Origin: Dellaglioa algida DSM 15638
Lineage (GTDB): Bacteria > Bacillota > Bacilli > Lactobacillales > Lactobacillaceae
Direction: 5' to 3'
DNA length: 64,000 nt
Assembly (NCBI RefSeq): GCF_001434695.1
Contig: NZ_AZDI01000002.1
Location: forward strand, 248,001 to 312,000
Shown: positions 36,904 through 46,146 of the stretch, one piece after another
Position numbering within the stretch: position 1 is the stretch's first letter
How the letters are laid out: every line of letters starts with the position of its first letter
Program-made: the position numbers and the translations under genes
Notes under the pieces: generated by a model
Told to the model about the DNA's origin: nothing
The model's database searches: none
What the model saw: the letters and a program-made list of their open reading frames with translations, nothing else

Positions 36904-39132
36904 GTGGGACTAGTTAGTGTGTGGATGGTTACTTTTAATCTAATTTGGATTATTCTTATTGTTATTATTTTTATCCGAATCATCGCATTGAAACGTGCAC
37001 TTACTATCTATATTTGTTGCGCTTGTATGATTGGTTTTGGAATTTATTTTTATGGGAATACACAAGGAAACCAGAAACAAATACCGATTGAAAAAGAAGT
37101 ACATGGTGTTGCAATAAAAATTTATCCTGATGATTACTCGACAAATGGAGATTTAGTTAGTTTTGAGGGTCAAATCGTTTCTGATTCACAGAAAATTCGA
37201 GGGTTTTATAATTGTAAAACTCAGGCCGAACCTAATCGAATTAAACGTAACCAACAGACACAAATAATTAATGCCGACGTTAAAATACAAATGATAAAAC
37301 CACCAACAAATGAGAACGAGTTTAATTATCAAAGTTTCATGCATACTAAATCTATTTACAATGGTTTAACCGTTATAAAAGTTAACAGTAAACTAAGTAA
37401 TCAGGTAACGTTTTCGATTGAAACTGTCCTGAACAAGTTACATGAAATACGTGCTCAACTAAAAAGTTATTTTAGTTCGTTATCAAATCCGCTTGATAAA
37501 TTTTTAAATGCCTTAATAATTGGTGATAAAACGCAAGATTTTAATCAAGATTTAGAGTCAGTTAGACAATTAGGATTAATTCATCTTTTCTGTTTATCAG
37601 GGTTACACGTGTACTATTTTGTGATGCTGATAGGGACACTAGGAAATTGGCTGTTCATCCCAAGAGAAACGATGAATAAAATAGTTCTTTTGTTACTACC
37701 GTGTTATTTAGTCATTGCAGGGGAATCAAGTAGCTTACGACGTGCAATTTTTATGTGTATGGTTCAAATCATTTGTGAATTAATGAGTAAGCCCGTTCAA
37801 GGAATTATTATCTGGTGCCTCGCCTTATTAATAGGTCTACTAATTGAACCTCAACTACTATTAACCTTTGGGGGACAACTTAGTTACTTGATGTCTTTAC
37901 TGTTAATTTTTATGGAAAACAAAGGTAATTTTGAATCAGGCGTATGGCTGAATTTGTTTAGTCTACCGTTTGTTTTATTTAACGTGTACCAGTGGAATGT
38001 ATTAGCAATTGTACTCAGTGTATTTATAATCCCGGTCTTTGAGTTTTTAATTTTACCGATTGTGATTTGTGGCGGGATAATAGGTCATCATTTTCAGAAT
38101 ATAACTGAATTAATAAATAATTTACTAAATTTATTTATTAATCTCTGCGAGAAATTGGCCAATTTACCTTTGAACATAACTTTTGGGAAACCAGGCTTAA
38201 TTGCATGCGTTTGCTTGCTAATATGCTCTCTTGCTTGTTTCCTTCGTCAGGTAAGTATTAAAAGATGGGTTGTTCTTTTTACGTTATATATGTGTCTATT
38301 TTTGTGGATACATTTTCCAATGCGACATGAAGTTGTTTTCTTTGATATTGGGCAGGGAGATTCAACCTTAGTAAGGGAACCGTTTAATCAAAAAATAACG
38401 TTAATAGATACCGGGGGTAAAGTTCATTTTAAAATGGATGATTGGCGAACGCGAAAAGAATATCAGACTTCTGGTGAGAAAATCATTGCTAATTATTTAT
38501 TAAGTCAGGGAATTAGTCATTTAGATTATCTGTATTTAACACATCAAGATGCCGATCACATAGGTAATTTTCCATCAATTTTAAAAAAGATTTCTGTTGA
38601 TAAGGTAGTTGTCCCGCTGGGGATGGAGCAATTACCGCAATTTGTTAAAAAAATTAAATCTACTCACGCACCAAAAAAACTGATACCAATGACAGATGCT
38701 GGTGAAAAACTAGATTCCGGGTTAACTGTATTACATCCGTTTGTTGCTGGTGCTGGTAAAAATGAAGATTCGTTGGTTTTGTTTGGTAAAATTGGGGGAT
38801 TTAAGTACTTAATTACTGGAGATTTGGATCAAGCAGGTGAGAAGAAAGTGATTCAAAAATATCCCGACTTACAAGTTTCTATCTTAAAAACGGGACATCA
38901 TGGAAGTAAGACGGCGACTAATCCTTTATTTGTTGAACAATTGAAACCAAAGTTGGCGATTATTTCTGCCGGAAAGAATAACAGGTATGGTCATCCCCAC
39001 CAAGAGACGCTTGAGACTTTAAAAAAATATCGGGTGCCTTTTGTAAGCACGGCAGAGCGTGGTATGATAAGTATTAGGAAGTTTCAGAATAACAAAGAAA
39101 AGATTGAAGTTTTTAACAATGAAAAGAGCTGA
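36904..39132 (+). CDS. comEC: ComEC/Rec2 DNA-uptake channel, N-terminus doubtful
   Basis: Channel protein that brings single-stranded DNA into the cell in competence. The 742-aa frame has an OB-like extracellular domain, the competence core (LGLIHLFCLSGLHVYYFVML) with several helices, and a C-terminal metallo-beta-lactamase domain with THQDADHIGN and TGHHGSKTA. GTG 36904 has no ribosome binding site. Just upstream, TTG 36869 opens MKQLIYF in another frame, and one more T in the tract 36886-36891 would join the two and restore a first membrane helix. The gene may therefore be frameshifted. Confidence 0.85.
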   Translation: MGLVSVWMVTFNLIWIILIVIIFIRIIALKRALTIYICCACMIGFGIYFYGNTQGNQKQIPIEKEVHGVAIKIYPDDYSTNGDLVSFEGQIVSDSQKIRGFYNCKTQAEPNRIKRNQQTQIINADVKIQMIKPPTNENEFNYQSFMHTKSIYNGLTVIKVNSKLSNQVTFSIETVLNKLHEIRAQLKSYFSSLSNPLDKFLNALIIGDKTQDFNQDLESVRQLGLIHLFCLSGLHVYYFVMLIGTLGNWLFIPRETMNKIVLLLLPCYLVIAGESSSLRRAIFMCMVQIICELMSKPVQGIIIWCLALLIGLLIEPQLLLTFGGQLSYLMSLLLIFMENKGNFESGVWLNLFSLPFVLFNVYQWNVLAIVLSVFIIPVFEFLILPIVICGGIIGHHFQNITELINNLLNLFINLCEKLANLPLNITFGKPGLIACVCLLICSLACFLRQVSIKRWVVLFTLYMCLFLWIHFPMRHEVVFFDIGQGDSTLVREPFNQKITLIDTGGKVHFKMDDWRTRKEYQTSGEKIIANYLLSQGISHLDYLYLTHQDADHIGNFPSILKKISVDKVVVPLGMEQLPQFVKKIKSTHAPKKLIPMTDAGEKLDSGLTVLHPFVAGAGKNEDSLVLFGKIGGFKYLITGDLDQAGEKKVIQKYPDLQVSILKTGHHGSKTATNPLFVEQLKPKLAIISAGKNNRYGHPHQETLETLKKYRVPFVSTAERGMISIRKFQNNKEKIEVFNNEKS

Positions 39133-39137
39133 TAGAT

Positions 39138-40163
39138 ATGAATTCACAATCAATAATTAAATCCTTATCCCTTGAAAATGTGCAGCCGGTGAATCTTGTA
39201 TTAGGTAATGAAACATATTTAATGGAGGACGTGAAGAAGGCGTTCACTAACTTAATACCAGAAGAAGAGAGAACGATGAACCTTGGAAAATATGATATGG
39301 AAGAGGTCCCACTGGCTAAAGCGTTAGATGACGCAATGTCTGTTCCTTTTTTTGGTGATAAAAGACTCGTTTTTATTCAGAATCCTTATTTCCTTACATC
39401 TGATACTAAAAAAAGAAAAATAGAACATGATATTGAAGGTTTTTTAAATTACCTGGCGCATCCTGAGCCAACTAGTATCGTGGTTATATTTGCGCCATAT
39501 AAAGAATTGGACGGCCGAAAAAAAGTTAGTAAACAACTAAAAAAATCGAGTCTGATTATTGATAATCAACCATTAAACGAACGTGGTACACGGCAATTTA
39601 TTGCCCAGGAGATGGAAAATAAATCTTTTGAGATTGATAAAAATGCATTAGATTTATTTTTAGAAAGAACAAATTCGGAATTATCAATCATTATGAATGA
39701 GTTGCCAAAGCTATTTTTATATAATTTTGAGACACATCGTATTACACTTTCATCGGTTGAGAATTTAATTTCTAAGACCTTAGAACAAAATATATTTGAT
39801 TTAGTGGACGTTGTCATTTCAAATAATATTGAAAAGTCAGTAACTTTATATCATGATTTAATTTTACAAAATGAAGAGCCCATCAAAATCAATGCGATAC
39901 TGCTCGGACAATTCAGATTATTACTTCAGGTGAAGATTTTACAAGATAAAGGTTATTCACAAGGCGATTTGGCAAGCGTTTTAAAAGTACACCCTTATCG
40001 AATTAAACTGGCACTTCAGAAAGTAAAAAAATTTAATCGACATGATTTACGGAAAATATACCTAGCACTAATTGATTTAGAAAAAACAATGAAAACAACG
40101 CAACAAGACCAAGAAGGGCTTTTTTCTTTATTTATGCTTAAAATTAATCAAGTAAATGTATAA
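39138..40163 (+). CDS. holA: DNA polymerase III subunit delta
   Basis: Clamp-loader subunit that opens the beta sliding clamp. The 341-aa product has the family's three-part layout: an N-terminal region with NLVLGNETYLMEDVKKAF, a middle with VPFFGDKRLVFIQNPYFL, and a helical C-terminus with LGQFRLLLQVKILQDKGYS and VHPYRIKLALQ. It starts 5 bp after comEC, so it may be co-transcribed with the competence genes while being essential itself. A perfect bidirectional terminator separates it from rpsT. Confidence 0.93.
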   Translation: MNSQSIIKSLSLENVQPVNLVLGNETYLMEDVKKAFTNLIPEEERTMNLGKYDMEEVPLAKALDDAMSVPFFGDKRLVFIQNPYFLTSDTKKRKIEHDIEGFLNYLAHPEPTSIVVIFAPYKELDGRKKVSKQLKKSSLIIDNQPLNERGTRQFIAQEMENKSFEIDKNALDLFLERTNSELSIIMNELPKLFLYNFETHRITLSSVENLISKTLEQNIFDLVDVVISNNIEKSVTLYHDLILQNEEPIKINAILLGQFRLLLQVKILQDKGYSQGDLASVLKVHPYRIKLALQKVKKFNRHDLRKIYLALIDLEKTMKTTQQDQEGLFSLFMLKINQVNV

Positions 40164-40202
40164 AAAAACACCCAGTAGATTATAATCTACTGGGTGTTTT
40201 TG
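40164..40202. terminator. Bidirectional terminator between holA and rpsT
   Basis: AAAAACACCCAGTAGATT pairs with its perfect complement across a short loop, with A and T runs on both sides. Confidence 0.94.
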
Positions 40203-40207
40203 AAAAC

Positions 40208-40462
40208 TTATTTAGCGTAACGAGCAGCCATACGAGACTTATCACGAGCAGCTTTGTTTTCTTTGATCAAACCTTTAGAATGTGCTTTGTCGATTGCAGT
40301 AATAGCAGCTTTGTATAAAGCATCTACGTTATCGGCGCCGGCAGTCTTAGCTTGTTCAAATTTCTTTACAGCAGTACGCATTGTGCTTAATTGAGCAGCA
40401 TTTCTAACGTTTGCTTTTTCATTCGTTTTTACACGTTTAATTGCAGATTGAATAATTGGCAT
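40208..40462 (-). CDS. rpsT: 30S ribosomal protein S20
   Basis: Small basic ribosomal protein of 84 aa that binds 16S rRNA. It begins [20 protein letters not shown] and ends with the typical [20 protein letters not shown] precedes the ATG, and a strong promoter lies about 65 bp upstream on the minus strand. It is convergent with holA, the usual order in lactobacilli. Confidence 0.98.
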   Translation of the reverse strand: MPIIQSAIKRVKTNEKANVRNAAQLSTMRTAVKKFEQAKTAGADNVDALYKAAITAIDKAHSKGLIKENKAARDKSRMAARYAK

Positions 40463-40525
40463 TTAAGTCACCTCCACTTATCATGATCACCTTATTGGTT
40501 CTCAACAAATATTTCAACAACCATT

Positions 40526-40554
40526 ATTATACCTAACCAATTTAGTTAATGCAA
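40526..40554 (-). promoter_or_regulatory. rpsT promoter
   Basis: On the minus strand, TTGCAT (40554-40549), a 17-bp spacer and a consensus TATAAT (40531-40526). Confidence 0.82.
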
Positions 40555-40616
40555 CGAAAACTTGTAAAGGATTTTTACTTGATAGTAATTGATAGGTTTC
40601 GTAAGTTATAAAAAAC

Positions 40617-40645
40617 TTGCAAAATGTTCTGAATTTTAGTAAAGT
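40617..40645 (+). promoter_or_regulatory. rpsO promoter
   Basis: TTGCAA (40617-40622), a 17-bp spacer and TAAAGT (40640-40645). The leader of about 90 nt contains a small hairpin, ACCGA (40690-40694) with TCGGT (40703-40707), that could be an S15 control site; that is only a suggestion. Confidence 0.6.
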
Positions 40646-40743
40646 TAGATTTGTTCCAAAGAACCTTTAACTTAGTTTGTTGACGTCTCACCGACGACTT
40701 ACTCGGTTATAGGCATTTAGATTCAGAAAGGTGGGAAACACTA

Positions 40744-41013
40744 ATGGCAATTACAAACGAAAAGAAAACAGAAATTATGAAGGACTATGCTCGTCAAGAA
40801 GGCGATACAGGTTCTGCTGAAGTACAAATCGCTGTACTTACTGCAGATATCGTTGAATTGAATGCACATATTGGCGTTCATAAAAAAGATTTCGCTTCAC
40901 AACGTGGTTTGATGAAGAAAATCGGACATCGTCGTAACCTTTTAGCATATTTACGTAACAAAGATATTCAACGTTACCGTGAATTGATCCAACGCTTAGG
41001 TCTTCGTCGTTAA
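40744..41013 (+). CDS. rpsO: 30S ribosomal protein S15
   Basis: Primary 16S rRNA-binding protein of 89 aa. It shows the family signature: [29 protein letters not shown] and [28 protein letters not shown] precedes the ATG. It is a single gene with its own promoter and a strong terminator. Codon use is of the highly expressed type (CGT for Arg). Confidence 0.98.
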   Translation: MAITNEKKTEIMKDYARQEGDTGSAEVQIAVLTADIVELNAHIGVHKKDFASQRGLMKKIGHRRNLLAYLRNKDIQRYRELIQRLGLRR

Positions 41014-41017
41014 AACT

Positions 41018-41055
41018 AAAAGCAAAACTCTTATATAGGAGTTTTGCTTTTTTTA
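41018..41055 (+). terminator. Rho-independent terminator of rpsO
   Basis: AAGCAAAACTC pairs with GGAGTTTTGCTT and is followed by a T run. Confidence 0.9.
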
Positions 41056-41119
41056 TTTAGAAAAATTAGAATGACTCGATGTAATAAGTGAGCTAAATGC
41101 AAAACGTTCATAAATTTTA

Positions 41120-41128
41120 TGGTATAAT
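41120..41128 (+). promoter_or_regulatory. asd-dapA promoter, extended -10
   Basis: TGGTATAAT is a perfect extended -10 element 36 bp before asd. The -35 region is weak. No lysine riboswitch or other leader structure is seen. Confidence 0.6.
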
Positions 41129-41163
41129 TGAGATTCAAATAAAGAAAAAGAAGGTTTTTTTCA

Positions 41164-42213
41164 ATGGACGGATATAGAGTTGCAGTGGTCGGCGCTACAG
41201 GCGCCGTTGGAACAAGAATGATTCAAATGCTTGAAGAAACGAGTCTACCTATTGACAGTATTAAATATTTGGCATCTAAACGTTCTGCGGGACAAGTTTT
41301 AAAATTTAAGGGTCAGGATGTTACTGTAGAAGAAACAACGCCTGATTCTTTTGAGAATGTTGATTTGGCTTTATTTTCTGCCGGTGGCGGTGTATCAAAA
41401 AAATTCGCACCTGAAGCAATTAAACGGGGCGCGGTTGTGGTGGATAACACCAGCGCGTTTAGAATGGATCCAGATGTTCCATTAGTTGTTCCAGAGGTTA
41501 ACGAGCAGGCGCTTTATGAACATAAGGGCTTAATTGCTAATCCTAATTGTTCAACCATTCAGATGGTTGTGGCTTTGGAACCAATTCGTAAAAATTATGG
41601 ATTGAAAAAAGTAGTCGTTACGACAATGCAAGCCGTTAGCGGTGCCGGAAACTTAGCTATTCAAGAATTAAAAGATGAAACTCAAGCTTATCTTGATGGT
41701 GAAGAGATGCAAGCAGGCATTTTACCCGCCTCAGGCGATAAAAAGCATTATCCTATTGCCTTTAATCCGCTGCCTCAAATTGATGTTTTTGAAGATACGG
41801 GCTATACGCATGAAGAATGGAAAATGATTCATGAAACTAAAAAAATAATGTCTGATCAAGATATTCAGGTAACCGCAACTTGTGTGCGCGTACCGGTAGT
41901 CGTTAGCCATTCAGAATCCGTATGGTTTGAAATTGAGAGTCATGACGCTTCTGTTAAAAAGATTCAAAATATTCTTTCAGATGCTCCTGGGGTTGTTCTA
42001 CAAGATGATCCAGAACACCAGATTTACCCACAAGCAATTAACGCTACGGGTAAAAAGGATACGTTCGTCGGTCGCGTTAGAGCTGATTTAGAGCAAAATA
42101 ACGCATTTCAATTGTGGGTTGTCTCAGACAATTTATTAAAAGGTGCCGCTTGGAATTCAGTTCAAATTGCTGAAAAATTACATGAATTAGACCTACTAAG
42201 AGTCCCAAAATAA
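41164..42213 (+). CDS. asd: Aspartate-semialdehyde dehydrogenase
   Basis: Second step of the aspartate pathway to DAP, lysine, threonine and methionine. At 349 aa it has the NADP site [32 protein letters not shown], the catalytic Cys in [12 protein letters not shown] near residue 129, and the active-site His region [14 protein letters not shown]. It shares an operon with dapA (20-bp gap) and rnjB. Together with dapF it supports in-house mDAP supply. Confidence 0.97.
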   Translation: MDGYRVAVVGATGAVGTRMIQMLEETSLPIDSIKYLASKRSAGQVLKFKGQDVTVEETTPDSFENVDLALFSAGGGVSKKFAPEAIKRGAVVVDNTSAFRMDPDVPLVVPEVNEQALYEHKGLIANPNCSTIQMVVALEPIRKNYGLKKVVVTTMQAVSGAGNLAIQELKDETQAYLDGEEMQAGILPASGDKKHYPIAFNPLPQIDVFEDTGYTHEEWKMIHETKKIMSDQDIQVTATCVRVPVVVSHSESVWFEIESHDASVKKIQNILSDAPGVVLQDDPEHQIYPQAINATGKKDTFVGRVRADLEQNNAFQLWVVSDNLLKGAAWNSVQIAEKLHELDLLRVPK

Positions 42214-42233
42214 AAATGAAGGGAGTAAATTAA

Positions 42234-43103
42234 ATGTTTAAAAACGTAGATATTATGACAGCAATGGTAACGCCATTTAATGATCAGAATCAGGTCGACA
42301 ATGATCGATTAAAAAAGTTAATTGAACACTTAATTTTGACGGGTTCAAAAGGTATTTTAGTCAATGGAACAACTGGCGAATCTCCAACACTGAGTGAAGA
42401 AGAAAAAATAAGTTTAATTAAAGAAACTGTAAGTCTTGTGAACGGAAGAGTACCCATTATGGCGGGAACAGGTTCAAATAACACAATGGAAACAATTCGG
42501 TTTACGAATGAAGTTGCGAATATTTCGGGTGTGGATGCGGCATTAGTTGTTGTGCCATATTATAATAAGCCTAATCAAAAAGGTATGATTGCGCATTTTG
42601 AAACAATTGCTAGTGCAACAGAATTACCCATCTTTATCTATAATATTCCTGGACGTACAGGTGTTACCATGTCTGTTGAGACAATTGTTAAACTATCAGC
42701 CAACAAGCAAATTGTCGGCATCAAGGATTGTACAGGTAGTGAAAACTTAAGTATTATTATTGAACAAACGCCTGATGATTTCTTCGTATATACTGGTGAA
42801 GATGCTGATAGCTTAACCGCAAAAGTACTTGGTGCTAATGGCGTTATTTCAGTTGCAAGTCATATTTTTGGTAACGAAATGACAAAAATGTACCGGGCTT
42901 TGAGCGAAGGAAATATTAAACTTGCAGGAGATATTCAAAGAGAGTTGACGCCAAAAATGGTCGCACTTTTTGCTTTACCTTCTCCAGGTCCGGCTAAAGC
43001 TGCTTTAAATTATCGAGGTATCCATGTGGGTGACTGTCGATTACCAATCCAATCGTTGACTAAAGATGAAACGAAGCAATTAATAGAAACATTAAAAATA
43101 TAA
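42234..43103 (+). CDS. dapA: 4-hydroxy-tetrahydrodipicolinate synthase
   Basis: Condenses aspartate semialdehyde with pyruvate, the first committed step to DAP and lysine. The 289-aa TIM-barrel protein has MVTPFNDQNQVD, the GTTGESPTLS motif, the conserved Tyr in IYNIPGRTGV and the Schiff-base Lys in IVGIKDCTG near residue 163. GAAGGGAG precedes the ATG. It lies between asd and rnjB, the order also found in B. subtilis. Confidence 0.97.
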   Translation: MFKNVDIMTAMVTPFNDQNQVDNDRLKKLIEHLILTGSKGILVNGTTGESPTLSEEEKISLIKETVSLVNGRVPIMAGTGSNNTMETIRFTNEVANISGVDAALVVVPYYNKPNQKGMIAHFETIASATELPIFIYNIPGRTGVTMSVETIVKLSANKQIVGIKDCTGSENLSIIIEQTPDDFFVYTGEDADSLTAKVLGANGVISVASHIFGNEMTKMYRALSEGNIKLAGDIQRELTPKMVALFALPSPGPAKAALNYRGIHVGDCRLPIQSLTKDETKQLIETLKI

Positions 43104-43123
43104 AATATGTAAGAGGTGAAGTA

Positions 43124-44851
43124 ATGAGCAAGGTTAAAATAATTCCACTTGGTGGCGTTCGAGAGAATGGTAAAAATATGTACGTTGTTGAAGTGGACGA
43201 AGATTTATTTATTTTTGATTCTGGATTAATGTATCCAGAAAATGGGTTGTTAGGAATTGATATTGTCATTCCTGACTTCAGCTACTTGAGAGAAAATAAA
43301 GACCGAATAGTTGGTGTTTTCTTAACTCATGGACATGCAGATGCAATTGGTGCATTAGCATACTTTGTGAGCGAGTTTGACGTGCCCGTTTTTGGGTCAG
43401 AATTGACTATCGCGTTAGCAAAAATTAATATTGCGGATGATCCTAAAGCAAGTAAATTTAATGATTTTCACGTTGTTAATGATCAGACTGAAATTGATTT
43501 TGGAAAAACGACAATTTCATTCTTTAAAACAACCCATTCAATCCCAGAATCATTGGGAATTGTTCTAGGTACTGATGAAGGTCAAATTGTGTACACAGGT
43601 GATTTTAAATTTGATCAAGCTGCGGCACCAGCTTATCAAACAGACTTTGGAAGATTAGCCGAAATTGGTAAAAATGGCGTTTTGGCATTATTGAGTGATT
43701 CAGCTAACGCCGAAAATCCTTTTCCAACGGTTAATGAAAGTGCAATAGATGAATATATTAATGAAACTTTTGAATATCAAAAAGGACGCATTATTGTTGC
43801 CTGCGTGGCATCAAATATACTCCGAGTACAACAAATTTTAAATGCCGCTAATGAAAGTCATCGTAAAGTGATATTAACGGGCCATGATGTTGAGAAAATC
43901 GTTAAAACGGCTATGGATTTGAATAAAATCATTCTTCCTGATGAGAAATTGATTGTTCCAATGAGTGATATTAGTAAATATGATGATGATCAATTAATAA
44001 TCCTGGAAACTGGCAAGATGGGTGAACCCTTAAAATCATTACAACGAATGGCTTTAAATCAACATGAATCTATTAATATTCATGAAGGAGATCTTGTCTT
44101 CATTACAACGACGACATCAAAGGCTATGGAAACAAATGTTGCAAAAACAAGGGATCTTATTTATCGTGCGGGAGCTGATGTGAAAGCCATTTCTGACGAA
44201 CTAAATTCGTCAGGCCATGCTGGACAAAATGACTTGCAATTAATGATTAACTTAATGAAACCTAAATATCTGGTACCCATTCAGGGCGAGTATCGTTTAC
44301 TCGCGGCGCACGCCGATTTGGCCCATACTTTAGGGATGCCATATGACCATATCTTCATTACTGGTAAAGGTGACGTTTTAAGTTACTCAGAAGGTAAAAT
44401 GAATTTAGGCTCGCAAGTTGAAGCTGGTAACACAATGATTGATGGTATCGGTGTTGGTGATATTGGTAATATTGTATTAAGAGATCGTAAAATTCTTTCT
44501 GAAGATGGTATTTTTATTGCGGTTGTTACCATTGATCGCAAAAAGAAGAAAATCATTAATAAACCTAAAATTACGTCGAGAGGGTTTGTTTATACAAAAA
44601 CGAGTCTTGATTTGATTGAAAAAAGTGCAGAAATCGTTTCAGAAACGGTACAAGATAATTTAAACAATAAAGAATTTGATTGGGGACATCTAAAACAGGA
44701 TGTTCGTGAAAAAATGAGCCATTTCTTATATGAACAAACAAAACGACGTCCAGTTATTTTGCCTGTCATAATGGAAATTAATCAATACCATAGAAAACCA
44801 TCTAAACCGAAAGAAGTTAAACCGGCCGATGTAAAAAGCAATGAAAAATAA
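43124..44851 (+). CDS. rnjB: Ribonuclease J2
   Basis: Paralogue and partner of RNase J1, 575 aa. The metallo-beta-lactamase site is degraded: THGHADAIGA has Ala where J1 has the second His of HxHxDH, and VPIQGEYR has Gln where J1 has His. SGHAGQND and TGDFKFD remain. J2 proteins are known to be weak nucleases that complex with J1, so this copy is probably structural or regulatory. It follows dapA by 20 bp, as rnjB does in B. subtilis, and ends at a terminator. Confidence 0.95.
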   Translation: MSKVKIIPLGGVRENGKNMYVVEVDEDLFIFDSGLMYPENGLLGIDIVIPDFSYLRENKDRIVGVFLTHGHADAIGALAYFVSEFDVPVFGSELTIALAKINIADDPKASKFNDFHVVNDQTEIDFGKTTISFFKTTHSIPESLGIVLGTDEGQIVYTGDFKFDQAAAPAYQTDFGRLAEIGKNGVLALLSDSANAENPFPTVNESAIDEYINETFEYQKGRIIVACVASNILRVQQILNAANESHRKVILTGHDVEKIVKTAMDLNKIILPDEKLIVPMSDISKYDDDQLIILETGKMGEPLKSLQRMALNQHESINIHEGDLVFITTTTSKAMETNVAKTRDLIYRAGADVKAISDELNSSGHAGQNDLQLMINLMKPKYLVPIQGEYRLLAAHADLAHTLGMPYDHIFITGKGDVLSYSEGKMNLGSQVEAGNTMIDGIGVGDIGNIVLRDRKILSEDGIFIAVVTIDRKKKKIINKPKITSRGFVYTKTSLDLIEKSAEIVSETVQDNLNNKEFDWGHLKQDVREKMSHFLYEQTKRRPVILPVIMEINQYHRKPSKPKEVKPADVKSNEK

Positions 44852-44853
44852 AC

Positions 44854-44887
44854 AAAAAAGATAACACAATGCTGTTATCTTTTTTTT
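44854..44887 (+). terminator. Rho-independent terminator of rnjB
   Basis: AAAAAAGATAACA pairs with TGTTATCTTTTTT over a 6-nt loop and ends in a T run, directly after the stop codon. Confidence 0.9.
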
Positions 44888-44910
44888 ATAAATAATAAAT
44901 AGAGGACATT

Positions 44911-45831
44911 ATGCCAGATATTATTCCGTTTCCCAACCAAGAAAAACAAAATTATCAATTAGCAAAAAAAGCCATAATTGAAAAAAATTATCAATTAGCA
45001 ACTCAGCTTTTTACAAAGAACTATATTGGGCATCGAAGCTTTAAAACAAATAAATTATTAGTTAACGCATTGGTTTTAGCTGAGCAATTTGATGAGGCAT
45101 TAGTTATTGCTGACGAATTTTATGGTGAGTATTTAAAGCGTGGCGATCAATTCGCAATTTATATAAATATTTTGTTGAAAAATAATAAATTTATTCAGGC
45201 ATGGAAATTGGTCAAACAACAACCTTTTGCGACGCCGATTGTTGAGAATGCAGAAAGCGAATACCGAGAAAATTCAGGCAAGCAGTTAAGACAAAATGAA
45301 CGACAATTTTCGCATTTAGGCTCAATGGACTTCTTCGGACAGCAACAAATCGTTCAGATCGGGTTAATCTTGCCAAAAAAAGAATTTATTGAGGCATGCC
45401 AAATTATATTTATTGATAAAGATGTGCATCCAATCATTAAATCAAGTTTGTTACAGGAAGTTCAGAGCATTCCTAATAATATTGATATATTGGATTATTT
45501 ATGGATTGACGGTACGCACAAAAAAATAAGCATGAAAAATTTAGTTGCGAATGAAAACGAGCCAGTGGTTCGAAAAATCAATCAATTAACTAAAAATGAT
45601 GATGGAACCGTTGATGTGCAATTAAATAAATCTTTAAACCACATGTTAAATTTAAAATTAGGAATGATTTATCCCTTTGCAGGGCTGTTTTTGGATGTTG
45701 AGGAGGAATGGATTGAGTTGGTTAAGAATGAATTAGGAATTGAATCTACCTTTAAGACCACTGAAAATTTAAAAGATATGATTTCGTTAGATCAATTAAT
45801 TTCTAGAGAATTAACCGAAATAATGAATTAA
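44911..45831 (+). CDS. TPR-like hypothetical protein
   Basis: Soluble 306-aa protein of unknown function. The first 120 residues look like TPR-type helical pairs (NYQLAKKAIIEKNYQLATQLF, LLVNALVLAEQFDEALVIAD, IYINILLKNNKFIQAWKLV). The second half has an acidic, helical region and the motif LKLGMIYPFAGLFLDVEEE. No enzyme motif is seen. Similar proteins occur between rnjB and tuf in lactobacilli as far as I recall. No clear terminator follows; the next 315 bp hold the tuf promoters. Confidence 0.7.
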   Translation: MPDIIPFPNQEKQNYQLAKKAIIEKNYQLATQLFTKNYIGHRSFKTNKLLVNALVLAEQFDEALVIADEFYGEYLKRGDQFAIYINILLKNNKFIQAWKLVKQQPFATPIVENAESEYRENSGKQLRQNERQFSHLGSMDFFGQQQIVQIGLILPKKEFIEACQIIFIDKDVHPIIKSSLLQEVQSIPNNIDILDYLWIDGTHKKISMKNLVANENEPVVRKINQLTKNDDGTVDVQLNKSLNHMLNLKLGMIYPFAGLFLDVEEEWIELVKNELGIESTFKTTENLKDMISLDQLISRELTEIMN

Positions 45832-45976
45832 CAATAGGTAGGGCTAGCCGTTTTTAACAATCTATGATATTCTAACAAGGAATCCAAAATTTCACTTAGA
45901 TTTAGTTGTATGAGTGTAGATTTAACCAGGTTATTTTAAGACGAGATAAAAAGTTTCAGTATTCTTTAAATAGGTA

Positions 45977-46005
45977 TTTACAAAACTCTAAACAGTCTAT
46001 ATAAT
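45977..46005 (+). promoter_or_regulatory. tuf promoter P1
   Basis: TTTACA (45977-45982), a 17-bp spacer and a consensus TATAAT (46000-46005). Confidence 0.8.
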
Positions 46006-46043
46006 ATTTTAAGGATTCTTCTTTATTTAAATGATAATGTATT

Positions 46044-46071
46044 TTGTTATTTAATGGGGAAGTAGTATAAT
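46044..46071 (+). promoter_or_regulatory. tuf promoter P2
   Basis: TTGTTA (46044-46049), a 16-bp spacer and a consensus TATAAT (46066-46071), 39 bp downstream of P1's TSS region. Confidence 0.72.
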
Positions 46072-46146
46072 AAAAACAAAGAATCATCAGGGTTAGATTT
46101 TCTAAAACTGTTTTATTCTTACAAAAACATTAGGAGGCTCTTATTC

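Larger units (their letters stand above)
45832..46146 (+). promoter_or_regulatory. tuf: tuf upstream region, 315 bp without a gene
   Basis: No coding frame is supported here. The first 140 bp show no clear hairpin or motif. The rest holds two tandem promoters (45977-46005 and 46044-46071) and a leader of about 70 nt ending in GGAGG before the tuf ATG. Confidence 0.7.
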
